NCBI GenBank assembly: GCA_017694755.1
Contig: JADIMO010000087.1
Location: 1-64,000 of the forward strand
Direction: 5' to 3'
From: Candidatus Cryptobacteroides merdavium
Lineage (GTDB): Bacteria > Bacteroidota > Bacteroidia > Bacteroidales > UBA932
DNA: 64,000 nt
In this document: positions 47,781-59,022 of the stretch, one piece after another
Layout: each line of letters opens with the position of its first letter
Position numbering within the stretch: position 1 is the stretch's first letter
Notes under the pieces: model-generated
What the model saw: the letters and a program-made list of their open reading frames with translations, nothing else
What the model was told of the DNA's origin: nothing
Databases searched by the model: none
Program-made: the position numbers and the translations under genes

Positions 47781-50700
47781 ATGAAACAAGCATTTATGCT
47801 ATTCGTGGCTGTGGCCATAGGCATGTTCATGCCATTGGTTGTCGTCGCACAGGTCACAACATCCAGCCTTAACGGACATGTTGCTGATGAGGCAGGAGAG
47901 CCTCTCATCGGGGCTGCCGTCGTGGCTGTCCACACACCTTCCGGTACTCAGTATGCGGCTGTCGTCAACGAGGAAGGGCGCTTCGTAATCAACGGTATGC
48001 GTTCTGGAGGACCCTACAAGATAGAGGTGTCCTACATAGGAATGTCCACCATCGAGTACACGGATGTCGTCCTGAAGCTGGGCGAGCCGTATGAACTTAA
48101 TGTAGTGATGACAGCTTCAAATGAACTTGATGCAGTCGTTGTGGTCAGTGAAAGTTCTTTCAATGCCAGCAAGACAGGAGCCGGAGCAAGTTTCAGCCTC
48201 AGAACAGTTGAAACCACGCCTTCCATTGACAGAAGTGTCTATGATGTGGTCAAGTACACTCCGCAGGCCACATTGAACAAGAACGGAGGTATCTCTTTTG
48301 CCGGATCCAACAACCGATATAACAGTTTCCAGGTGGACGGTGCGGTGGCCAATGACTCATTCGGGCTTTCTTCATCAGGAACCAACGGCGGCCAGACGGG
48401 AGCCAATCCTATTGCATTGGATGCCATTGAGGAAATCCAGGTGGTGGTTGCTCCTTTTGATGTGCGCCAGTCAGGATTTACCGGAGGTGCCATCAATGCC
48501 ATTACGAAATCCGGTACAAATACCGTAAAAGGCTCTTTCTACTCCTATTTCAACAATCAGGATTTCATCGGTACCACGGCCGGTCCTCTCGAGGACGGTG
48601 AAAGCCGTGAAAAATATGATACCCAGCTTGCACAGACATATGGTTTTACCGTAGGTGCTCCTATCATAAAGGACAAGCTCTTCATCTTTGCCAGTGCCGA
48701 ATATTACAAGACGACACATCCGAATGTATATTCTCCGGACAACGGCTCCTATGACGGGATATTGCTCAATGAAGAGGTCATTCTTCCAGACGGCACATCC
48801 CTCGGAAGATATTTCAACAGCGCCATGGCTGCCGCGATGATCAACCACTATGAGAAGAATTACGGAATCTCAAATACCGGGGAATCTTTCTCTCAGCATC
48901 AGGTGACCGACCAGTCCATCAATGCAATGGCAAGAATCGACTGGAACATCAGCGATGCACACAAGTTCATGTTCCGCTACCAGTTCATGGACGCTTTTGC
49001 AGATCAGTATGATTCAGGTGCATACGAATACACTTTCAATAATTCTTCATACAGGCAGTCCAACCGCACCAACACTCTTGTGGCTGAGCTGAACTCCCGC
49101 ATATCCGATGAGGTGTCAAATGAATTCCGTGCCACTGCCGTCTTTGTAAGGGACAAGAGGTCTGTCGCATATGGCGGGGCCAACATCTATATCCAGGATG
49201 CGTTGACAGTAAATCTCGGTACTGATTATTCTTCAGGTGCCAATGCGATGAATTCAGACACCTATACGATCACGGACAATGTGTCCATCTTCAAGGGCAA
49301 CCATAACATAACGGTCGGAACATATAACGAGATTTTCCGTTTCTACAATGTGTTTCTCCAGGGAGCTTACGGTTCGTATGGCTTCAATACCGTCAATGAT
49401 TATTTCAACACTGACATCAGCCAGTATGGGTATCGCTATGCAGACCCGGATCTGACCGGCGGTGACACAAGGTGGGGCGCGACCACATGGGCTGCCCAGT
49501 TCGGCCTGTATGCCCAGGATGAGTGGAAGCCGAATTCCAATTTCACCTTTACCTACGGTCTCCGTGTGGACATGCCTGTGCTTCTCAACAAGCCTACTGC
49601 AAATCCTGAATTCAATGCAAGTGAGATAGCAGTCAACAACAACCAGTATGTGGGCACGACACCGAAGCCTAATGTACTCTTTTCTCCGAGGGTAGGTTTT
49701 CGCTGGTATATGGACAAGGCCAAGAAGTCCCTTCTTCGCGGAGGTGCCGGTCTTTTCACTGGACGCGTTCCTTTCGTATGGCTCTCCAACGCATACAACA
49801 ATACGGGTATGGAGGCTAAGTCAGTGACTGTCAATCAGCCGGACAGCGATTTCCCTCTTACAAGCAATCCTTATCAGGACATCATTGAGTCCGGAGTCGC
49901 TTCAGCTGGCGGAAGGGCCACCATCAATACCCTGTCTGAGGATTTCAAGTATCCGCAGGTGTTCCGTGTGAACCTCGGTTATGAGCAGGAGTTCGGCCAG
50001 GGATGGAAATTCACATTTGATGCTCTCTATTCAAAGACATTCAACAATGTGTTCTTTGAGAATCTTGCCCTGTCAAAGACCGGGACAGTCTATGCCGTGA
50101 GTCCGTCGGCTGCGAATGAAAGCAATGTCGCTCCTTATTATAGTGTGGACGGCACATATCAGGCTGTAGTCGCATTGAAGAATACCAACAAGGGATATAC
50201 CTATTCCCTCAGTGGAAAGATTGAGAAGAGCTTTGACTTCGGTCTCGACATCATGGCTTCCTATACCTTCGGCCATGCGTATTCAGTGAATGACGGGACT
50301 TCTTCCGTGGCTCTCTCCAACTGGCAGTACAACTATTCGGTTGACACCAATTCACCTGAGCTTTCACATTCGCTCTTTGACCGTCCTCACAAGGTGATGG
50401 CTGCGATTTCTTATACCACTCCTATGTATGCCAACGGTCTGCAGACCTCCATATCCCTGACATACAACGGCGGAAGCGGACAAAGGTTCTCATATACTAT
50501 GGATGAGGATGCCGACTTCAACGGTGACGGACGCACCGGCAACTCGCTTCTATACATTCCGACACAGGCTGAAATCGGCCAGATGTCATGGGCAAACCCT
50601 GGCGATGCCGCCGCCTTCGAGCAGTACATCCGCAACGACAAGTATCTCAGCAGCCACAGGGGACAGTGGTCTCAAAGATATGGCGGAATCGGCAAGTTCG

Positions 50701-50990
50701 AGCATCATTTCGACCTGCATATAGCCCAGGACTTCTATTATGACAAGAAGCATGGACGCAAACTCCAGTTCGTGGTGGATTTCCTGAACATCAGCAACCT
50801 CTTCAACCGTGAATGGGGACTGTATTACAATGCGGCATGGAATCTCCAGATCCTCAATGTCACCAAGCTGACTGAGGACGCACAGGGCAACATGACCCCT
50901 ACTTATTCATTCCAGAGCCCGCAGTCTCTCAGCCTGAGCGATTTCTATTCACGGTGGAGATGCCAGCTCGGCTTCAGGCTTACATTCTAA
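47781..50990 (+). CDS. Oar-like TonB-dependent receptor with N-terminal CarboxypepD regulatory-like domain
   Basis: Signal peptide, SSLNGHVADEAGEPLIGAAVVAVH, plug FQVDGAVANDSFG..., C-terminal aromatic F. Confidence 0.9.
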   Translation: MKQAFMLFVAVAIGMFMPLVVVAQVTTSSLNGHVADEAGEPLIGAAVVAVHTPSGTQYAAVVNEEGRFVINGMRSGGPYKIEVSYIGMSTIEYTDVVLKLGEPYELNVVMTASNELDAVVVVSESSFNASKTGAGASFSLRTVETTPSIDRSVYDVVKYTPQATLNKNGGISFAGSNNRYNSFQVDGAVANDSFGLSSSGTNGGQTGANPIALDAIEEIQVVVAPFDVRQSGFTGGAINAITKSGTNTVKGSFYSYFNNQDFIGTTAGPLEDGESREKYDTQLAQTYGFTVGAPIIKDKLFIFASAEYYKTTHPNVYSPDNGSYDGILLNEEVILPDGTSLGRYFNSAMAAAMINHYEKNYGISNTGESFSQHQVTDQSINAMARIDWNISDAHKFMFRYQFMDAFADQYDSGAYEYTFNNSSYRQSNRTNTLVAELNSRISDEVSNEFRATAVFVRDKRSVAYGGANIYIQDALTVNLGTDYSSGANAMNSDTYTITDNVSIFKGNHNITVGTYNEIFRFYNVFLQGAYGSYGFNTVNDYFNTDISQYGYRYADPDLTGGDTRWGATTWAAQFGLYAQDEWKPNSNFTFTYGLRVDMPVLLNKPTANPEFNASEIAVNNNQYVGTTPKPNVLFSPRVGFRWYMDKAKKSLLRGGAGLFTGRVPFVWLSNAYNNTGMEAKSVTVNQPDSDFPLTSNPYQDIIESGVASAGGRATINTLSEDFKYPQVFRVNLGYEQEFGQGWKFTFDALYSKTFNNVFFENLALSKTGTVYAVSPSAANESNVAPYYSVDGTYQAVVALKNTNKGYTYSLSGKIEKSFDFGLDIMASYTFGHAYSVNDGTSSVALSNWQYNYSVDTNSPELSHSLFDRPHKVMAAISYTTPMYANGLQTSISLTYNGGSGQRFSYTMDEDADFNGDGRTGNSLLYIPTQAEIGQMSWANPGDAAAFEQYIRNDKYLSSHRGQWSQRYGGIGKFEHHFDLHIAQDFYYDKKHGRKLQFVVDFLNISNLFNREWGLYYNAAWNLQILNVTKLTEDAQGNMTPTYSFQSPQSLSLSDFYSRWRCQLGFRLTF

Positions 50991-51009
50991 TCATCAACAG
51001 GTTGAAATC

Positions 51010-52524
51010 ATGAAAAATATATCGAAAATATTTCTGTCTGCGTTTGCATGCCTTGCCTTGTTCTCCGCATGTACCGGACAGACTGAAGAACTTGGAACAT
51101 CAGTGAGCATAAATCCTGAAAGTTTGAACTTTGACGGGACCAATGCTTCATCCGAAACAGTGACCGTAACTGCCGAGGGCGAATGGCTTGCCGTTGCCCC
51201 TGAATGGCTCACCGTCTCGCCTAACTTCGGCTCCGGGACGACAACCGTAACAATCACGGCTGCCGACAATATTGACCCTGCCGACAATGCCCTTGCCGCC
51301 GCAAGGACTGCGGAAATCACCTTTGAAGTGAACGGGAAATATGCGGCTCTTGCCGTTTCCCAGGAAGGCGATCCTGACAAGGCTCCTGCCGAGATTCGGA
51401 AAGTCACTGTCGCAGAGTTTCTTGCCTTGCCTGAGACCCAGACATATTATGAACTTACGGGTACCATAAGCAACCTTGCCAATACCCAATACGGCAATTT
51501 CGACCTTGTAGACGAGACCGGCTCGGTATATTGCTATGGTCTGCTCACCGGAGAGGGCGGACAGAGCGGGCAGTTTGCCTCGCTCGGCCTTGCTGAAGGA
51601 GACCTGCTCACCTTGCGCGGAAGACGCTCTTCCTATGGCGGGACACCGCAGATCGGCGGCGCATATTATGTGTCACATGTCCCTTCTCTCCTTGTGGTAG
51701 GGAAGAATTCATACGAGCTCGAGAAGGAAGCCGGCACATTCTGCGTGGCTACCGTGGTGAAAGGTGATGTTATCCTTGCCGATACTGAAGCGGATTGGCT
51801 CAAGCTTGTCGGAACAAGCCAGGACGGGGATACTACCAGGGTGGTGTTCTCATATTCAGAGAATACCGGCGCCGCTCCTAGGTCTGCTGCAGTCACCCTG
51901 TCCTCAGTGAGATTCGGCGAGACTGAAGAGGACAACCAGACTTCCGAGATCAATGTTTCCGTGCGCCAGATGGGGAATACCCCTGAGGTGTCATCCATTG
52001 CGGATGCAATTTCTGCAAATGCTTATGCCAACCTTAACGGTACCATAACTGCCGTCTGTGAGAGAGGCTTTATCCTGACGGATGCTTCGGCGTCCATCCT
52101 TATATATTATAGTGCAGGATATGACGGAGAGTACGGTATCGGGGACGAGGTACAGGTGGCCGGACAGGTCGGCTCATACAACAACGGCCCTCAGATCAAC
52201 GGTCCGGACATTGTGAAGCTCATCAAGGACGGTGACTCATATGACTATCCTGCGCCGGTGAAGCTTGACGCTTCTGCAATTGATGCTCTGGCCGGGGCTT
52301 CCGGGCTCATGACAATCACTTATTTTGAAGCTACAGGAACTCCTGGAGGACAGTATCACAACATCGCTGTGAATGGAACATCCGTTGCACTTGCCTTCTA
52401 TTATGTGCCCGACAGCTTCAATGTCGGCAGCTATGACGGCAACGAAATCACAGTCCGCGGATATTATATCACAAGGCAGAGCGGAAGGATCAACTTCATT
52501 GTCACGGAGATTCAGGCTGAATAA
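51010..52524 (+). CDS. Lipoprotein with BACON-like and OB-fold-like domains
   Basis: Lipobox ALFSACTG; SVSINPESLNFDGTNASSETVTVTAEGEW..; TGTISNLANTQYGNFDLVDETGSVYCYG...GDLLTLRGRRSSYGGTPQIGGAYYVSH. Confidence 0.75.
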   Translation: MKNISKIFLSAFACLALFSACTGQTEELGTSVSINPESLNFDGTNASSETVTVTAEGEWLAVAPEWLTVSPNFGSGTTTVTITAADNIDPADNALAAARTAEITFEVNGKYAALAVSQEGDPDKAPAEIRKVTVAEFLALPETQTYYELTGTISNLANTQYGNFDLVDETGSVYCYGLLTGEGGQSGQFASLGLAEGDLLTLRGRRSSYGGTPQIGGAYYVSHVPSLLVVGKNSYELEKEAGTFCVATVVKGDVILADTEADWLKLVGTSQDGDTTRVVFSYSENTGAAPRSAAVTLSSVRFGETEEDNQTSEINVSVRQMGNTPEVSSIADAISANAYANLNGTITAVCERGFILTDASASILIYYSAGYDGEYGIGDEVQVAGQVGSYNNGPQINGPDIVKLIKDGDSYDYPAPVKLDASAIDALAGASGLMTITYFEATGTPGGQYHNIAVNGTSVALAFYYVPDSFNVGSYDGNEITVRGYYITRQSGRINFIVTEIQAE

Positions 52525-52556
52525 GCGGCATTTCCCGGACGGGATGATTGAAGATG

Positions 52557-52590
52557 GAAAGGTGGGTCACATCAGTATGGCCCGCCTTTC
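52557..52590 (+). terminator. Terminator after module 1
   Basis: GAAAGGTGGG...CCCGCCTTTC-TTTATTTG. Confidence 0.75.
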
Positions 52591-52733
52591 TTTATTTGTG
52601 TTTTCCGGTGGAGTATTGTCTCATATATTCAATTCAGGGAGGGGAGACATTCCTTTGGGAAGGGGATTATTAATATTCTGTTAAAATTCATCTGAAAAAT
52701 CGGTCAGACACTTGTTGCTGTCCATAAAATGTC

Positions 52734-52741
52734 TATATTTG
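52734..52741 (+). promoter_or_regulatory. -7 box for TonB-receptor module 2
   Basis: TATATTTG about 50 nt upstream of ATG at 52790. Confidence 0.6.
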
Positions 52742-52789
52742 CCGCCGAAAACGGGACGGAAGAATACATTAATTTATATATTCCCACTT

Positions 52790-55700
52790 ATGAAACAAAC
52801 ACTTAAAGGTTTTTTGCTCGCACTTGCGGCAATTTTCGTAGGGGGGGATTTGTATCAGCTCAGGTAACAACTTCGTCTCTTAACGGTCTTGTGGCCGATG
52901 AAAATGGAGTACCTGTGCCTGGAGTGGCGGTTCTTGCCACCCATCAACCCTCCGGAACTGTCTATGCTGTAATTACAAATGAGGATGGCCGTTATACCGT
53001 GAACGGCATGCGTTCAGGCGGTCCTTATTCGGTGGAATTCTCATGCCTCGGCTATCAGTCGGTGACCTACACGGATGTGACTCTCCAGCTTGCCGAGACC
53101 TACAGCCTGAATGTCAACATGAAAGAAGACAGCGAGATGCTCAGTGAAGCTATAGTCATCGCATCGGCTGCTTCCAAGTTCTCGGCAGAAAAGACAGGCG
53201 CGTCCACCAATATCTCAAACACGCAGATGACATCACTTCCTACGGTAAGCAGGAGTATTGATGATGTCACAAGGCTTTCTCCATACGGAGGAAACGGGAT
53301 GAGCTTTGCCGGTACCGACGGACGTACGGCCAATTTTACCGTGGATGGAGCGAACTTCAACAACAACTTCGGCCTCAACGACGGTCTTCCTGGGGGCGGC
53401 AGCCCTATATCACTCGATGCAATCGAGGAGGTTCAGGTGGTGATATCTCCTTATGATGTCCGCCAGACCAACTTCATCGGCGGTGGTGTGAATGCCATTA
53501 CCAAATCCGGTACAAACACCTTCAAGGGTACTGCATATATTTATCACCGCAACGAAAACATGCGTGGAAGCGCCGTTGAAGGCGAGGAAATCGCAGGTGC
53601 AAGAGAGAGGGACAGGAACACCACATACGGTTTCACTCTCGGCGGCCCTATCGTGAAGAACAAGCTCTTCTTCTTCGTGAACTTCGAGCAATCCCGCATC
53701 CCTACCGTGGCCAACCGCTGGAGGGCATCAGTGGACGGTGTCGCTGACCCGGATGCCTACATTTCCAGGACGACGGAGGCTGACCTCGAGAGGATTTCAG
53801 CTTTCGTGAGGGACAGATACGGGTATGACACAGGCTCTTATACAAGCTTCCCTGCCAATGAGAGCAATACCAAGGTGCTTGCCCGTCTGGACTGGAACAT
53901 CAACCAGGACCACCATCTTGCAGTACGCTACAACTATACCCTCAACAAAGGGTGGAATCCGCCTAACGCATCTTCCAGCGACGCCGCACAGCGTACGGTA
54001 TATGCCAGAATGTCAGAATACTCCATGTCCTTTGCAAACTCCATGTACTCAATGGACAATCTGGTGCATTCAGTGTCATTCGACCTTAACAGCCGTCTCG
54101 GGGACAACCTCTCCAACCAGCTGCTTGCCACTTTCTCAAAGCTGGACGATGTCAGGGGCACGAATTCAGATGTGTTCCCGTTCATAGACATCCTTGACGG
54201 CACTGACACAGTGACTCCTTACATGTCTCTCGGATACGAGCTGTTCACATACAACAATGCAGTGCACAACACCGTATTCAACATAAAGGATGACCTCACC
54301 CTCTATGCCGGCAACCATACCATAACAATGGGTGCAAGCTACGAATATCAGATGGCCGACAACTCATACATGAGGAACGGTACCGGATATTACCGCTACA
54401 GGAGCATGGATGACTTCATCAACGGTGCAGCTCCTGAGACTGTCTGCCTTACTTACGGCTACGACGGGGAAGATGCCCCTGCTGCAAGGGTGCGTTTCCA
54501 CAAGGTCGGCGTATATGCACAGGATGACTGGAGCCCGAATGAGAAATTCAAACTTACTGCCGGTCTCCGTATTGACGGACTGTTCTTCAGCAACAAGGAC
54601 ATCATGACCAACAATGCCATCCTTGCCCTTGACTACAACGGCCGTCACATTGACACCGGACTCTGGCCGTCAGGCAAGGTGTCTGTATCGCCTCGCATCG
54701 GATTTACATGGGACATATTCGGTGACAAGAGCCTCAAGTTCCGCGGCGGTACAGGTCTTTTCTCCGGCCGTCTGCCTCTGGTATTCTTCACCAACATGCC
54801 TACCAACTCCGGCATGGTGCAGAACAATGTCAAAATCCAGGCAGGAAACGAACTTCTTGACGAATTCAGAGGCGGTCTTGTGGTGGATGCCAACGGAAGG
54901 CCGACAATTGAAGCCCTCAAGGACAAGCTCTTCGGACTTGGATATCCTTCCACCATCACTCCTGAAGACGGTACTGCCGGCTCTACATTCGCAGCCGTAG
55001 ACCGCAAGTTCAAGATGCCTCAGGTATGGAAGACCTCCGTGGCTCTCGACTATGCTTTTCCTACCTCATTCCCGATGAGCATCACCGGAGAGTTCATATA
55101 CAACAAGACTGTGAATGCAGCCTGCATCTCCAACTGGAATGTGATGCCTGTGGATGGCTTCACAAGACTGAACGGACCGGACAACAGGCCGATTTACCCG
55201 GCTGAGCACAAGTACACCAGTACGGATGCCTTTGTCCTCACCAACACCCAAAAGGGCTACGGATATTCAGCCAATGTGATGTTCAACATCAGTCCTGTGG
55301 AAGGTCTCGACCTGACCGCATCCTATACGCACCTTGTATCCAAGGAACTCACCGGAATGCCGGGATCTGATGCTTCCAGCGCATTCACATATATCCCTAC
55401 TGTAGACGGCCCGAACAATCCGGTCCTCCACAATTCACAGTATGTGACTCCGGACAGGTTCTTCGCTTCGCTCACCTACAGGGACAGGAGCAACAACACC
55501 TTCAGCCTCTTTTATGAGACATGGCGCGGCGGATACAACTACACCTACATGTTCGACGGAGACCTCAACGGCGACGGCTACAACTACGATGTGATTTATA
55601 TCCCGAACAACAGTGATGAGCTCCAGTTCGTGTCAGATGACGACCGTGACCGTTTCTGGGCATATGTCGAGAAGGACAAGTATCTCAGCAGGCATAAGGG

Positions 55701-56049
55701 CGAGTATGCAGAGGCATACAGCGTTTATTCTCCATGGGTGCACAGGCTTGACTTCCATTACGGACATGACTTCAAGATAAAGATAGGCAAGACCACCAAC
55801 ACTCTTCAGCTCAGTGTGGACATCAAGAACCTTCTCAATATCTTCAATTCGTCATGGGGCGTTTCCAAGCAGCTGAATCCTTATCTCAATTCAGGACGAA
55901 TCCTCTCCCTTGATCATATTGATTCAGAAGGCCGCCCTGTATACAGTACAAACAGCGCCGTAAGCGGTGCAACAGACATCTGGACATATAACCATGCCAT
56001 CGGACAGTGCTGGTATGCTCAGGTTGGTATCAAATATATGTTCAACTAA
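52790..56049 (+). CDS. Oar-like TonB-dependent receptor, out of frame at a G7 tract in the signal peptide
   Basis: ATG at 52790 gives MKQTLKGFLLALAAIFVGGDLYQLR-stop; with one extra G it reads ...AAIFVGGGFVSAQVTTSSLNGLVADENG joining ORF 52891-56049. Confidence 0.85.
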
Positions 56050-56068
56050 TCTGTAAAACAATCGCTAT

Positions 56069-57676
56069 ATGAAACTTAAATATGCATTGGCAGCGGCTGC
56101 TTCCGGAATCTTCCTGCTTGCGGCCTGCACACAAGAATATGAAATTTCGTATCTTGACGAAATCAGGCTTTCCGAGACTTTCGTGAGCATTCCGGTGGAC
56201 GGCTCATCAGTCACAGTGAATCTTACAGCCAACGCCGACTGGAATATTGTAGCTGAAGTGCGTGCAGAAAACGAGGAAGGCGATGATATCAAAGACGAGA
56301 ACGGCAACTTCGTATATGAGGAGGTTGACCTTCCGGAATGGTTGACAATCACACCTCTTTCCGGAGCTGCAGGTGAGCATACGCTGACTTTCAGTGCCGA
56401 TCCTACAGATGCGGGACGCGAGACGAATCTTGTTATCTATGCCGGAGGCAAGAAACAGAACATCACCGTGAGGCAAGGCGAGATTGTAGCCACTGCCGCT
56501 ACTTGCCAGGAAGTACTGGACGGCCCTGACGGCAAGTCATTCATTGTGACGGGAACATGTACAAGGATAGCCAACACGCAGTATGGCAACTGGTATCTTG
56601 CGGATGAGACAGGTGAAATCTATATCTACGGGACAGTTGATGCCACAGGTTCATACAACTGGACAAGCTTCAATATCGAGGTGGGTGATGTCGTTACTGT
56701 AAGAGGTCCGAAGACCACATACAACGGCATTGTAGAGCTGGTGGATGTGAGGGTCGTTTCCGTTGAGAAATCCCTGCTTCAGAGTGTGGCTACCGAATTT
56801 ACCGTCACAAAAGACGGCGGTGAAGTGGAAGCGCAGTTTGTAGTCAAGGGTGACGGCCTGCAGTTTGACCTTCCTGCCGAACTCAGCTCATGGATAAGCA
56901 TCAATAATATCCGTACATTTGAGGATGAGGATGGTGAAAATACGATAACTGCTGTCACAATCTCCGTAGGTCCTAATGACGGGGATGCCCGCGTGGCTTC
57001 TATTCCATTCTCTTCTTCAAACTCCGAAGGTTCATCGTCAGCCACTGTCACTATCACACAGGAAGGCAACATCTCTGACAGGACTGTCGCAGAGCTGCTT
57101 GCAATGGAGCCGAGTGACATTGACTATTACAGGCTGACCGGCAAGGTCTCCGACATCACCAATACCGTATATGGCAATTTCAACCTTGTGGACGGTACCG
57201 GCTCGATTTATGTCTATGGACTTACCGCCACACAGCAGGAGAGCAATGACAAGACATTCGCGTCTCTCGGCATAGAGGAAGGGGACATCCTTACTCTCAT
57301 CGGTACGCGTGATGAGTACAACGGGACTCCTCAGGTAGGCGGACCGGCCTATTATGTAAGTCATGTCGGCCATACTGAGGCAACAGTTGCAGAGGTCCTT
57401 GCAGCAGCTGAGGATGACACCTGGTACAAGGTGACAGGAACCGTTTCGAATTTAGTGAATACCGAGTACGGCAACTTCGATCTGGTGGACGGTGCCAGTT
57501 CAATTTATGTCTATGGTCTGACAAATGCCCCTGTGGACAGCAATGACAAGTCATTCGCATCTCTCGGCATCAAGGAAGGCGATACAGTCACCCTGATCGG
57601 CAAGAGAGCCTCATATGGCGGGAATCCTCAGATTGCAGGTGCATATTATTTCAGTCATACTGCTGCCGGTGAATAA
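56069..57676 (+). CDS. Lipoprotein with BACON-like domains and three OB-fold-like repeats
   Basis: Lipobox LLAACTQ; three copies of (T/V)TG..xxxxNTxYGN(F/W)xLxDxxxxIYxYG...GDxxTxxGxxxxYxG. Confidence 0.75.
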   Translation: MKLKYALAAAASGIFLLAACTQEYEISYLDEIRLSETFVSIPVDGSSVTVNLTANADWNIVAEVRAENEEGDDIKDENGNFVYEEVDLPEWLTITPLSGAAGEHTLTFSADPTDAGRETNLVIYAGGKKQNITVRQGEIVATAATCQEVLDGPDGKSFIVTGTCTRIANTQYGNWYLADETGEIYIYGTVDATGSYNWTSFNIEVGDVVTVRGPKTTYNGIVELVDVRVVSVEKSLLQSVATEFTVTKDGGEVEAQFVVKGDGLQFDLPAELSSWISINNIRTFEDEDGENTITAVTISVGPNDGDARVASIPFSSSNSEGSSSATVTITQEGNISDRTVAELLAMEPSDIDYYRLTGKVSDITNTVYGNFNLVDGTGSIYVYGLTATQQESNDKTFASLGIEEGDILTLIGTRDEYNGTPQVGGPAYYVSHVGHTEATVAEVLAAAEDDTWYKVTGTVSNLVNTEYGNFDLVDGASSIYVYGLTNAPVDSNDKSFASLGIKEGDTVTLIGKRASYGGNPQIAGAYYFSHTAAGE

Positions 57677-57733
57677 AGACAACTCCCGCAAGGGAGCCCG
57701 ATAAGTTGTTTTCGACAAAGATAACTTGGGGGA

Positions 57734-57760
57734 GCCATCCGCATTGCGGATGGCTTTTTT
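57734..57760 (+). terminator. Intrinsic terminator after TonB module 2
   Basis: GCCATCCGC-ATT-GCGGATGGC-TTTTTT. Confidence 0.9.
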
Positions 57761-57767
57761 GATGTTG

Positions 57768-58991
57768 TCAGCCGTTTCTTTTCCGGTTTTTCAGTTTCCA
57801 GTTTTTCAGTTTCCGGTTTTCGAGATATACGGCCGTGCAGGACAGGAAATAGTAAACTGCCGTCTGGGCGGCGAGCCCGCGGATCTGGGGTCCGGCCATG
57901 GCGAGGTCGGCACCGGCTGAGCTGATGTTGACAAAGGCGCGGGAAGCGAAGGTGGACGGGAATATGCATGAGAACAGTTTCCAGAACAGGGGGAAGTTGC
58001 TTGCCGGCCATGAGCATCCTGTCAGGAACAGGCATATCGGGGTGATGAACAGGAAAATGACGAATGCTGTCTCCCGGCGGCGGATGAAAGTGCTGAAGGT
58101 AAAGCTGAATACGATGCATGCAGGGATATAGGCGAGCAGGAGGATGAATATGTCGCCCGGATTCCCGTTCTGCGGAAGATGGAACAGGCGCGGTATGAGG
58201 ACGGCGGTGTATATCCCCATGATGATGTAGATCAGCCAGTAGGCAGTGCCGCGGCCGAGGACGGTACGGTTGATGCCCCGGCCTTTGAGCCTGTCAGGCA
58301 TCAGTGCGAAACTGTGGTTCTGTTCCCTCATGGTCCCTGCAAGCATGGATACCCCGAAGAACATTGTCTGCTGCAGGATTATCATCAGTACTGCCGGTAT
58401 GAAGAACAGCGTGTAGGAGAATGTGCCGTTGTACGGAATGACAGCTTCCGTCTTTATCGGCTTCACCGCCTGATCCGTCTGCCTGTCGCCGTACCCTGCG
58501 GCCGAGAACCTCTTTTCCTGGATGTCGTGCATTTCGCTGATCATCACATTGCCTGTGGCCATTGTAAGGTTCTTGTAATAGAGGAAGCTGCTCATGTCGG
58601 CATATGTGGATATGACGGCCGGTTCCATTGCGGCCAGCCTGTCGTCATAGTCTTCGGGAAACATGACTATCCCGTTCACTTTCCTTTCCATGAAAAGTCC
58701 TTCGGCTTCAGCCATGTCAGTGCACCTGTATGCCACATCGAGCTCCCTGGTGGCATCCATTTCCCGGATGAACCTTCGGCTTCCCGTGCCTCCTGAGCGG
58801 TCTACGACCGCAACAGGCATGCCGTTCAGGACACCCTCCCCATATATCAGATTGTAAAGGACAGGGTATACGAATCCGGCAAGGAAGAATATTATCAGGA
58901 CGCCGCTGTCGCTGAATATCATCCTGAGTTCGTTGATGAAGATGGCGTTCCAGTCGGAGAGCCATTGTCTTATGTATTTTAACCTTTTCAT
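57768..58991 (-). CDS. ABC-2 type transporter permease
   Basis: N-term TM, large periplasmic loop, C-term TM block; paired with next gene. Confidence 0.82.
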   Translation of the reverse strand: MKRLKYIRQWLSDWNAIFINELRMIFSDSGVLIIFFLAGFVYPVLYNLIYGEGVLNGMPVAVVDRSGGTGSRRFIREMDATRELDVAYRCTDMAEAEGLFMERKVNGIVMFPEDYDDRLAAMEPAVISTYADMSSFLYYKNLTMATGNVMISEMHDIQEKRFSAAGYGDRQTDQAVKPIKTEAVIPYNGTFSYTLFFIPAVLMIILQQTMFFGVSMLAGTMREQNHSFALMPDRLKGRGINRTVLGRGTAYWLIYIIMGIYTAVLIPRLFHLPQNGNPGDIFILLLAYIPACIVFSFTFSTFIRRRETAFVIFLFITPICLFLTGCSWPASNFPLFWKLFSCIFPSTFASRAFVNISSAGADLAMAGPQIRGLAAQTAVYYFLSCTAVYLENRKLKNWKLKNRKRNG

Positions 58992-59022
58992 CTTATCTGG
59001 TGTCAGTCCGTTCCTTATCATT

